64,000 bases of DNA from assembly GCF_900176595.1 (NCBI RefSeq), contig NZ_LT838813.1:744001-808000 (forward strand), in the 5' to 3' direction. The stretch's first letter is position 1, and each line of letters starts with the position of its first letter. The translations under genes were made by a program, and so were the position numbers. The stretch is from Aquiflexum balticum DSM 16537. Lineage in GTDB: Bacteria; Bacteroidota; Bacteroidia; Cytophagales; Cyclobacteriaceae. A model generated the notes under the pieces. The model saw only the letters and a program-made list of their open reading frames with translations, ran no database searches and had not been told where the DNA came from. Below are positions 55,457 to 63,500 of the stretch, in pieces.

Positions 55457-55902
55457 CTACAACAGGTATTTTGGGTCAAATTTTATTTCGTATTCCTCCA
55501 ACAAAGCTTGATATTCCTCCAAAAATGTAACCTTTTTATGGTGTTCCTCTTGATTTTTAATATATTTCATTAGTCTGCCTTTGGCTTTGATGGTCTCTGA
55601 AAATGCCCGTAACCATCCTGCCATCCATTGAATTTGGGGAAAATTCCCTCCTTGTTAATGAAATCACTTGAGGCGAGTTTAATGTCTTTGATCAATGCAG
55701 CAACAGACACTGTTGTATGTATATGTGTCAAAATATGGAGATGATCTTCCATGCCATTGATTCTGTACAGGTGACAGTTTTTATTGGTAAGCAACTGATG
55801 GATAAAGGCATAAAGTCTTTTCTTTTCAGATTGAAGCAGGCTTGGCTCCCGATGTTTGGTAGAAAAAATAATGTGGAAAATTATTTGGGTATAAGTGCTC
55901 AT
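55457..55902 (-). pseudogene. IS200-like (Y1/HUH) REP-associated transposase, one-base frameshift
   Basis: The first frame (ATG 55902 to 55570, 110 codons) reads YTQIIFHIIFSTKHREP, then MEDHLHILTHIH with the HUH histidines, and ends FNGWQDGYGHF plus an unrelated tail. The continuation is in another frame: AFSETIKAKGRLMKYIKNQEE, then HHKKVTFLEEYQALLEEYEI, stopping at 55457. Restoring one G in the GGG run gives a single 148-codon protein of normal length for this family. The catalytic Tyr lies in the displaced YIKNQ segment, so the present gene product should be inactive. It is flanked by hairpin arrays like those that REP-associated transposases mobilise. Confidence 0.85.
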
Positions 55903-55965
55903 AGACGAATTTGGTTTTAAAAGTGAAGGATAGTTGAATTTAAAAATTTTCTGTCAAAAATAGTT

Positions 55966-56179
55966 CGACCCCTTCAGGGTCGTGCAAAATTAAACGGATA
56001 TCTTTTATCCACGGGCAGCGGCCCGTGGTTATTGAGAAGTTTGACCCCGTTCGGGGTCTTTTCAAAAAAACCGGAAACTAGAATAGATGACCACGGAGTG
56101 GTCCAACTTTTCAATAGCCCCCGGTGCAACCGGGGGTAAGAATGATCGATAAATGATGGCAACAACCCTGAAGGGGTTG
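55966..56179. repeat. Six-hairpin REP-like array, right copy
   Basis: The six hairpins of the left copy recur in the same order: CGACCCC-TTC-AGGGTCG (55966-55982), CCACGGGC/GCCCGTGG (56009-56028), GACCCC/GGGGTC (56043-56058), GACCAC/GTGGTC (56089-56103), CCCCCGG/CCGGGGG (56118-56136) and CAACCC/GGGTTG (56163-56179). Left and right arrays both span 214 bp. The array lies upstream of the transposase remnant and ends next to the family C copy. Confidence 0.85.
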
Positions 56180-56193
56180 AACTTATCGGAAAA

Positions 56194-56270
56194 TGGAATT
56201 ACTCCCGACAACTTAACGGAATCCGAAAAATAGTAGGACGGAGTTGCATACTTCCGCCCAGGCAAACGAA
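56194..56270. repeat. Hairpin repeat family C, copy 2
   Basis: TGGAATTACTCCCGACAACT continues into ATCCGAAAAATAGTAGG and the imperfect hairpin ACGGAGTTGCATACTTCCGCC. It directly abuts the right six-hairpin array, so the two repeat types may move together. Confidence 0.7.
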
Positions 56271-56291
56271 TATTATACACATAGATGGGTT

Positions 56292-56720
56292 CTAATTCCC
56301 TGTTTTGTTGAGGGAAGAAATGAGGTCTACATCTACCAATTCCAATGAAGTAACCATATCCTTGACCGTCTCTTTGTATTTAAGAAAATGTGCCTTGGTA
56401 ATGTGGGTTTGGTAGGCAGCATTATCTGCATAAATTTCCAATATGGTGATTTTTGAAGGGTCACTTTTATCGGCAACAGCATAGTAGGTTAATACACCAG
56501 CTTCTTTCAGAATTGCAGCATTCATTTGTTCTTTTAGTGCTACTTGATAGGCTTCTAATTGTAAAGGGTCAACTTTGATGATAGCCAACCTTACCATCTG
56601 ATTTTTTTCCTGTGCATACAGCCCATTCCCAAATAAAAGAAGAAAAAAAAATAGACATAGCAACAAACCTTTTGTCTTTTGTATTTTTCCCCTGTGGGTT
56701 TCAAAGTTGATTATTTTCAT
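56292..56720 (-). CDS. Secreted antibiotic-biosynthesis-monooxygenase (ABM) domain protein
   Basis: This 142-residue protein has a signal peptide (GLLLCLFFFLLLFGNGLYAQ) and then the dimeric alpha/beta-barrel ABM fold: MVRLAIIKVDPLQLEAYQVAL, EAGVLTYYAVADKSDPSKITILEIYADNAAYQTHITKAHFLKY. This is the quinol monooxygenase-like branch (YgiN). Exported forms are frequent in Bacteroidota; function unknown. It is an ordinary gene that lies between repeat blocks. Confidence 0.82.
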   Translation of the reverse strand: MKIINFETHRGKIQKTKGLLLCLFFFLLLFGNGLYAQEKNQMVRLAIIKVDPLQLEAYQVALKEQMNAAILKEAGVLTYYAVADKSDPSKITILEIYADNAAYQTHITKAHFLKYKETVKDMVTSLELVDVDLISSLNKTGN

Positions 56721-56750
56721 ATCCTTGGAGTTTTTATCTACTTATCATTT

Positions 56751-56937
56751 TTATCCCCCTTCCTCTATCCTAATCTCCTCCTCCGTCAATCCATACAACT
56801 CATAGACCAAGGCATTGATCTCCCGGTCGAGGCGGATGATGTCGGATTGGAGGGATTGGGCCTCTATTGATTTGTTTTTCAATAATTTCATCTCATTCTT
56901 TTTAAAATATTTTTTCCCTCTGTATAAAAAGAGCCAT
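56751..56937 (-). pseudogene. Deletion ghost of a type IIG-like R-M gene
   Basis: On the minus strand the start ATG at 56937 reads MALF and then diverges (MALFIQREKIF, stop). After about 65 bp of unrelated sequence, 56751-56861 encodes the C-terminal end of the R-M enzyme, AQSLQSDIIRLDREINALVY and ELYGLTEEEIRIEEGG, then stop. The intact enzyme at 60527-63559 has nearly the same ends (MALFQNS... and AQSLQSDITRLDREIDKLVY ELYGLTEEEIRIVEGGEG). The remnant therefore looks like a second copy that lost some 2.9 kb of its interior. Confidence 0.85.
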
Positions 56938-57088
56938 AAGCTAAAATTTGATCAAAAAGGGATTCAAACTAATTTGTTTTTGAAGATAAGGAATAAAGTA
57001 ATTTTTCGGTCAATGGAGGGAAAAAAACCAAAAATTAAGAATGAATAATTAAGGATAAGGAATGTTTGTGAAGACACAAACATTGGCG
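56938..57088. repeat. Duplicated upstream region of the R-M gene
   Basis: The 150 bp upstream of the ghost start closely match 63560-63711 upstream of the intact R-M gene, including TGATCAAAAAGGGAT, TTTGTTTTTGAAGATAAGGA, TTTTCGGTCAATGGAGGG and the palindrome with arms AATGTTTGTG and CACAAACATT (57061-57084 and 63684-63707). The similarity ends in the TTGGCG tail of the palindrome on both sides. It is promoter-proximal DNA of the former second copy. Confidence 0.85.
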
Positions 57089-57366
57089 TTAGAAAAGAAT
57101 CAAAAATTCTGAATGATGAATGACTCTCCGTGTTCTCTGCGTCCTCAGTGGTAAAAAATTGTCAATTCCTTTTGGGACCCTTTGCGAAACCTTCGCGTCC
57201 ATTGCGTTTAGAATCCATAGCTAAAAACAATCGATTGTTTAGGTAAATGAATAATATTCTGAACTTGGAAGTCGATCTTAATTTGGATTCAAATTATATT
57301 TTATATATTTAAAAACACTACTTTTACAATCACGTTTATTTTTCATAACATCACTTACAAATACTC
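57089..57366. other. Non-coding gap with 'ttgcg' repeat words and a possible promoter
   Basis: After the palindrome come degenerate words of the 'tttgcgaaacc / ttcgcgtccattgcg' family (57175-57210), then AT-rich DNA. A TTTG at 57282 and a TATATTTA at 57304, 18 bp apart, resemble the Bacteroidota -33/-7 promoter pattern (TTTG and TAnnTTTG) and would serve the gene pair starting at 57367. No reading frame is convincing. Confidence 0.4.
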
Positions 57367-57906
57367 ATGGATTATAATCCAACTGTAAATATCCCAAATA
57401 GATTAAACACCAGGCTCAATTTAGAGTCATCGGTGATTAATGTATTGGCCACAGTAATCAGATGGGCAGAAATTTTTGCAGGAATAATTGGGGTAGTTCT
57501 GATTAGTATACCATCTCTTTTTTTTATTCCAATACTGTATATTTATTTGGTTAAGTTAAGAAATGACATCTCAAAAGAGACTGCTAAAATTTATGAATCG
57601 ATCAACAATTCTGATCCAAAAGAATTAATTGACATCCATTTGGCAATAGAGAAATTAATAACTCAAATGAAAGAGTTGCTGCAAAGCAAACAAACCCTTG
57701 AAAAAGTGTTCTTTACAAAGGGAATTGCCAAACAAATGGATAAAATATTCAACAACCTTTCAGATCTTGAGAAAACCCTTAAGAAGGCAGCTTACCCTGA
57801 TTTAAATACTGAACTTTCAAAGGAAGATATTCAATATTTTCAGGAAAACATTTCACCTGAGGGTTGGGACGATGAAGATTCAAATGTTTACGAGCAATAC
57901 CTGTAA
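57367..57906 (+). CDS. Membrane-anchored coiled-coil protein, candidate antitoxin for the MazF-like toxin
   Basis: This 179-residue protein has a hydrophobic hairpin or single long helix at residues 24-61 (VINVLATVIRWAEIFAGIIG, VVLISIPSLFFIPILYIYLV), a helical, charged middle (IHLAIEKLITQMKELLQSKQ, NNLSDLEKTLKKAA) and an acidic aromatic tail (PEGWDDEDSNVYEQYL). I recognise no family. The toxin-like gene starts 2 bp after its stop. An acidic C-terminal tail is how MazE-type antitoxins cover MazF, so an antitoxin role is possible, but the membrane anchor would be unusual. Confidence 0.6.
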   Translation: MDYNPTVNIPNRLNTRLNLESSVINVLATVIRWAEIFAGIIGVVLISIPSLFFIPILYIYLVKLRNDISKETAKIYESINNSDPKELIDIHLAIEKLITQMKELLQSKQTLEKVFFTKGIAKQMDKIFNNLSDLEKTLKKAAYPDLNTELSKEDIQYFQENISPEGWDDEDSNVYEQYL

Positions 57907-57908
57907 GC

Positions 57909-58268
57909 ATGCATTATTCGGTTGGAGATGTGGTACTTGTAAAGTTCCCCTGGAAAGATGAAAACAACGAGATACAAAGCAAACCAAGGCCTGCTATTAT
58001 TTTTAAAACCCAAAGCGAAATCAAAATTGCTTTAATAAAAATCACTTCCAAAAACAGATTGAATCAGTTTCCAGGCAGGTGGATTGTCCAAAATTCAAAG
58101 CTTGGTAGACAAATGGGATTGTTGATGGACTCATTTATCCACCTTCAGGAGCTTTACTGGATAAATCCAAAACTAATCATTCGGAAAATCGGAAATTATC
58201 CTGAGATGGAATCCATATCAGCAGATATACATAAACTCGGAATCAGAATAAGACCGGAAATCACCTGA
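57909..58268 (+). CDS. PemK/MazF-like toxin
   Basis: This 119-residue protein starts YSVGDVVLVKFPWKDENNEI and continues QSKPRPAIIFKTQSEIKIALIKITS, the SH3-like barrel start of PemK/MazF endoribonucleases with the conserved K-x-RPAIIF. A later segment (GLLMDSFIHLQELYWI) fits the third barrel part. MazF proteins cut mRNA at short motifs. The gene is co-translated with the upstream membrane protein gene (2-bp gap) rather than with a standard AbrB/RHH-type antitoxin. Confidence 0.78.
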   Translation: MHYSVGDVVLVKFPWKDENNEIQSKPRPAIIFKTQSEIKIALIKITSKNRLNQFPGRWIVQNSKLGRQMGLLMDSFIHLQELYWINPKLIIRKIGNYPEMESISADIHKLGIRIRPEIT

Positions 58269-58909
58269 TATTTTTTTTGGGTGATTTTATGTTTCCCCCT
58301 TTTTACAACCCGAACTTATATGAATTCAAATTTTCATTGTTTCAAAAGGAAATTCTAATTAGGAATTCAGTTGTGCCAATTGCGGTTTAAAAAAATCCGG
58401 ATTCTGGAGAAGCAGGATAACTGGAAAAGGAATGAATAATTCATATTGATTAATAAAAACTATAACCCAACCTATCCATGGTTTTAATTTCCACCTGCTT
58501 CAGCTGGTGGTTAATTGGGAATCAACAACATTTCCGGCTTTAGCCACAAGAGAAGGAATAATTCAGAATATGAAATGTTTGTGGTGACACAAACAGCGGC
58601 GGAAAATATTCACCGAAGAGACCCAGAGGAGGATTCGAATTCAAGAAACTGAACGAAACCGAGAAGTGAATTGAACTTTTCAGAATTGGGTTTTCAAATC
58701 ACAAAAAAAAAAGGGTGGAATTGCAAATCCCACCCAGTTCTAAGTCAATTATATAAACTACTCCCAGACGGGGGTTGAACTTTTCAGAAATGGAATTACT
58801 CCCGACAGCTTTACGGAATCCGAAAAATAGTTGGGCGGAGTTGCAAACTCCGCCCAGTCAAACGCTTAAACTATACCCAGGCGGGGTTGAACTTATTGAA
58901 AAAAACAAT
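58269..58909. repeat. Repeat-rich intergenic block between the MazF-like gene and the nuclease operon
   Basis: About 640 bp with no gene. Contents in order: a 'ccacctgc ttca gctggtgg' hairpin near 58491-58510; a copy of the AATGTTTGTG/CACAAACA palindrome (58574-58595, with a GCGGCGG tail); a variant family C core with GGGTGG/CCACCC arms (58713-58735); a GGGGTTGAACTTTTC word; the third family C copy (58791-58864, hairpin 58833-58855); and a second GGGGTTGAACTTATT word before the nuclease stop codon. It closes the operon's 3' side. Confidence 0.75.
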
Positions 58910-59785
58910 TCATTTGATTTCGATCATCCATCCAAACTTCTTAGCTTGATTTATGAAATCTTTGATGTTTTCCGGGTTCCATTGGGTACAAGTTGATATT
59001 GTCTGATCTTGCAGTTTAATCACTTCTTCTTCTTTGATATAATGTCTTTTATGTCCCCACCTAGAAAAAATATTTTCTGCATTGGCAGTAAGATCAAAAA
59101 CTCCAAAACTTCCTTGGATAGAATCTGGATAATCGCGCTTTAATTCAGAATATGTCAAATCTGGATTTCTTTCCACATGGGATTTTATAACAGCATGAAC
59201 CAACCTTCCTTTATTATACTCTCCTCCTTGAAAAATAAATTTTGAATAATCTTTTGAGCTGTAAGAGAATTTAAAAAAGGTATCAGATATGACAAAAATT
59301 TCATTCTTTTCACTCCTAAATCTCTTTATGGTCATTCCTGCAATAGGAATACCTAGGTATTGATATCCATTCGATAATTTTTCCTGCAAACCTGCACTAA
59401 TACTTGATCCTACTAAAAGTCCAACCCATTTTGGTTCAGTTTCTTCTATCCAGTAATTATGAAATTGAAAAATCTGAGATCTAACATCCAAATAATTCTC
59501 TAATTGCTTTAAACTTAATTCATTTATTTCATTCAATTTGATTTCAACAATCCCCAGATATTCCCCACCATATTTAGCAAGAATATCAATCCTCCCGTCG
59601 CCTGTTTTCCTCCCACTCTTTAGTGCTATTTCTGCGTCTAAAACTTCAACTTCTGAAAAATTCTGCTCATCAAGTTTTAGAATATCTTCATTCTCTAAAA
59701 GATATGCTTCCATTGCTAATTCCTTCCAAAAAGCATAAGGCTTCATGGGAATATTGTTTGCTGTAAACTGTCTGAATATTGCCAT
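58910..59785 (-). CDS. NucS-like PD-(D/E)XK nuclease domain protein
   Basis: This 291-residue protein has a nuclease core GDGRIDILAKYGGEYLGIVE followed by IKLNEINELSLKQLENYLDV: Asp67, Glu81-Ile-Lys83 and Gln94 match PD-(D/E)XK of the NucS/DUF91 kind. The C-terminal half (about residues 150-291) has no recognised domain but includes aromatic and charged segments (GVFDLTANAENIFSRWGHKRHY). It is the third gene of the operon, 16 bp after the HEPN gene. Its place after an R-M enzyme suggests DNA defence. Substrate and partner are unknown. Confidence 0.78.
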   Translation of the reverse strand: MAIFRQFTANNIPMKPYAFWKELAMEAYLLENEDILKLDEQNFSEVEVLDAEIALKSGRKTGDGRIDILAKYGGEYLGIVEIKLNEINELSLKQLENYLDVRSQIFQFHNYWIEETEPKWVGLLVGSSISAGLQEKLSNGYQYLGIPIAGMTIKRFRSEKNEIFVISDTFFKFSYSSKDYSKFIFQGGEYNKGRLVHAVIKSHVERNPDLTYSELKRDYPDSIQGSFGVFDLTANAENIFSRWGHKRHYIKEEEVIKLQDQTISTCTQWNPENIKDFINQAKKFGWMIEIK

Positions 59786-59801
59786 TACCTAATTGAATAA
59801 A

Positions 59802-60530
59802 TCACTCATTCCACCAAAATTTAAAATTTTCTTCACCTATTTCTTTTTGAATTTCTTCAACTAACCAATATAAATCTGAAATAATCGAATAATGTAAAGA
59901 GCCTTGTTTAAAGTCTTGAAATTGAAAATAACTAGCGCTTAATATTGTTACTCCAAACAAGGAAATAAATATTTTTAGAAAATCAATCAGGTATAAAAAA
60001 TCTTCCCAGAAATTATTCAAATGATTAAATTCTACCTCATGTTCATTGTGAGCCAAGAACTTGTTCCTTATAAATTTCACATCATCAGATTTCCTTTTTA
60101 TTGACAGTGAATTAAAAATATCCTTGAAGAATTTCGCTAATTCATTTGGGTTGTCAAATTTTATCGGTAGATACTCGATGCCTAATTTTGATTTGATGAG
60201 AGAAAATTCTATATAATCATTTGTAACTAAAGGAAAATAGCTAGTGATTTGAAAATTATAATCTAATAATTCTTCGATACTCCTTACAAGATGATGTTTG
60301 TTTTTTTTATCAAATACTTTTGATAAATGAATTATAGCTAGGTCACTTGATGAAGCCTGCAATTGTCCAAAAAGCTTATTTAGATTTTTATTTGGCGCAT
60401 TTTTCAATGCAATATAATTCTCTCCAATTGTTCTTTGAATCACATAATGATGAATTGCTAACATTGTATCAGACACTATACCATCCTGGAAATAATCCTC
60501 AAGGCTTCCAATTATTTTTTTTGTGCTCAC
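59802..60530 (-). CDS. HEPN-motif protein (AbiU2-like) coupled to the R-M gene
   Basis: The start is GTG at 60530; GTGA overlaps the R-M stop TGA, a 4-bp overlap that implies translational coupling. The 242-residue helical protein contains Arg155-x5-His161 in KFIRNKFLAHNEHEV, the HEPN ribonuclease motif in the form RNK-x-x-AH also seen in AbiU2-like proteins. N-terminal helices include HHYVIQRTIGENYIALKN. HEPN proteins are metal-free RNases in many toxin and phage-defence systems. The base composition is AT-rich compared with the ends of the R-M gene. Confidence 0.72.
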   Translation of the reverse strand: MSTKKIIGSLEDYFQDGIVSDTMLAIHHYVIQRTIGENYIALKNAPNKNLNKLFGQLQASSSDLAIIHLSKVFDKKNKHHLVRSIEELLDYNFQITSYFPLVTNDYIEFSLIKSKLGIEYLPIKFDNPNELAKFFKDIFNSLSIKRKSDDVKFIRNKFLAHNEHEVEFNHLNNFWEDFLYLIDFLKIFISLFGVTILSASYFQFQDFKQGSLHYSIISDLYWLVEEIQKEIGEENFKFWWNE

Positions 60531-63500
60531 CCCTCACCCCCTTCCACTATCCTAATCTCCTCCTCCGTCAATCCATACAACTCATACACGAGCTTATCGA
60601 TCTCGCGGTCGAGGCGGGTGATGTCGGATTGGAGGGATTGGGCTTTGGCTTTTTGTTCATGGAAATAGGCCATCCATTCCGCTTCTTCCGACAGACTCAA
60701 CTTCACCTTGGCCTTGGTCAATTCTCGCAAGAATTCTTTGAAGTCTAGTGAAGGCCAGTTTTGAAGTTTGTTAGAGGGTTGTTCTATTGAAAATTTAGAT
60801 TTAATAAGCATCAAAATCCCTTCTTTTAAATCATTTAGCTGGGAAACCATATTGAGTCCCATGTTGACTAGTTGAGTAAATTTATCATTTGAATCTGGCA
60901 AATGTTGCGAAATGGGCAGACTTTTAATGTGATCAAGCTTAATTTGAGGGAACAAATCATCAAATTCAGAAAACTTTAGCTTGAAATAGTAGGTAATCAA
61001 ACTAGAAGACAGGATCGCTAACAATGCCTTTAAGCTAAAATTTATCGGCTTCTCTATTTTAACCGTGTAAATTTGTTGGTCTACTACAAAATTGTTTTCT
61101 ATGAAAGCAATATTAATTCTATCCGAAAGTATTTTTCGAATCAAAATTCTTTCACCTTCAAAAAACTTTGGGTCACGAGGTTCAGCTAACCAATCACCGT
61201 AACTTATGAAACTGTCCTGATTCCAAGTTAAATGCCAACGTTGCAAATTTTTCCCTCTCAAATATGGAACAAACGTATCATCGACTTTGTGAATTGATTG
61301 AAATGGATCGGATTCTATAAACTCCTTTGTGTGCCCTTTTCTTTTGTGGTAAATCCCTACCCCCCTAACCGCTTCACAAAAATCTCCAATAACAATTGAA
61401 TTGGTCTCTATTTTCTTTATTAATTGAGTAGTTCGCTGATCGAGAAACACATTTATTATAGCTCCTTTTTCATGCGCCCAATCTTTTTGATTTCCAAAAC
61501 CAATAGAATCAAATTCACTGTTCTCGCATTTCAGAAGTTGTACATTATCGTTCATTTCACCTAATGAAAAAGTTACAATGACCGTATCAACACTGGCACT
61601 TGCAAAAGTTCCCGATGGCATTAACACTATATCTTTCAATGAAGTATTGTTTAACATGAACCTTCTAACGGATTCAAGATTCAGATTATTTAACCATGTA
61701 TTTGGAACAATGAAGGATGTTAATCCAATCTCAGAGATCAACTGTATTCCTTTTTCAAGGAACAACATGTATAGATCAATTTGATATGCTGCAGTATGAT
61801 AAGCACGTGTCAAAAAAGCTTTATCTATTTCATTAAAATTCTCCCCTTTGCTACTTACATAAGGCGGATTCCCAACCACCACATCAAACCCTCCTTTGGC
61901 AAATGCCTTTGGGAATTGGGCTTGCCAGTCAAAGGCCAAGTCTCCTGCTACTTCAGGGTCATCGATCAGGGAGTTGCCTACTTTGATATTGGAACTGAGG
62001 GTGCTGAGTTTTCTGCCCTTCTGTGCCGTGCGCAGCCATAAGCTGAGGCGGGCGATCTCCACAGATTCTTCATTGATATCGACGCCGAAGATGTTGTTTT
62101 CGAGGATATGGTTTTCCACGTTGGGGAAGACGATGCTGCTGCCAAAGAGCATGGATTCGAGTTCGTCGAGATAGCGGTGCTCGGCCATCAGGAACTCCAG
62201 AACCTGATTCAGGAAAGCGCCCGATCCGCAGGCAGGATCGCAGATAGCGAGTTGCAGCAGCCATTCTCTGTATGCTTTGAGTTGGGCTACAAGCTTCTGC
62301 AGGGTGTCTTTCTTCCTCCCGGCTTTCCCCTTGGCAAATTCCTCATCGATGATGCCGAGTTCGGCTTTTTTCTCCGCGCAGAGTTTCCCGAGGGTATTGT
62401 CCACGATGTATTTGGTGATGTACTTGGGGGTGTAGAATACCCCGTCTTTCTTCCGCTTGGTTTTGCTTTTGTCTACGACTGTCCCCTCCAGCGAAGCGCG
62501 GACATTCTCTATATCGTTGAGACTATGCTCGAAGATATGCCCGAGGATATTGGTGTCCACTTCCGATTCGAAGTCGTACTCGGTGAGTTTGGAGACGTGC
62601 TTTTTGAGCAGGGTATCGGAGATAGTCAGGCTGTCCAAAAGTTCATCAGGTGCGAAGAGTCCGCCGTTGTAGGCATGGATTTCGGCTTTGCCGGGAATCA
62701 CCCTACCGGTATTCATATAGCCAAAATACTTTTTGAACCGGTCATACAGCGGTCGGTACTCGTCCATCTCGGCGAGCTTGACCCATTGCTTGACGATCTC
62801 GGAGATGGAGTTTGGTGGCAGCAGTCCCTTGTCCTCGGCAAAGAAGATAAAGAGAAAGCGGTCGAGCAGCTTTTGGCTTTTCTTATAGAGCAGAAGTTCG
62901 TCCTGTCCGGGATTGTTGGCGACCATATCCTGCCAGAGTTCCTGTTTGAAGGCAGAGTAATCCGCATAAAGTTTCTTGGTGACCTGTTCTTCTACAAGGA
63001 GCGATTCGGTTTTGATCTGTTGGGGGATTCCTGCAAGGAGGTTGTCCTTTTGGAGCAGCAGCCACAGCAGACGGAATTCCTCCTGCTGCATCTGCAGGAT
63101 AGAAAACTCGATATAATCTACCGCATTGTGGATATAGAAGCGCAGCTTTTCAAAGTTGCTCGTGATGACATAGATACAGTCGGGATGGTTGTTTTTATAA
63201 TTGAAAGCCTGATCCCTGATTTTTTCCAGGTCTTTGGTATCTGTCCCTTTCAGTTCTATGACGGCGATGGCTTTGCCGTCTTTAATGATTGCACCATCCG
63301 TTTTCTTGCTGTCCTTGATGTTTTTGAGTTCCGTGGTCAGGTTAAAATCCGGATCGGGATTGATCGTGTAGCCGAGGATATTTACAAAGAGTTCACGGAG
63401 AAATCCCTCCTGAAACTGTTCTTCTTTCGATGCCCGGATATTTGCCCGGCGCATGGGATCGTGGAAATACGTCAGGTAAGCCCCAAAGGCAGCATGCATA

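Noticed and set aside
55266-55511. Open frames through the six-hairpin arrays (also 55974-56165 and 56062-56280)
   Set aside because: The frames are products of the palindromic repeats; hairpin conservation explains the sequence better than coding.
55206-56179. Possible CRISPR array in the hairpin region
   Set aside because: The palindromes differ from one another, spacing is irregular and there are no unique spacers of even length or cas genes.
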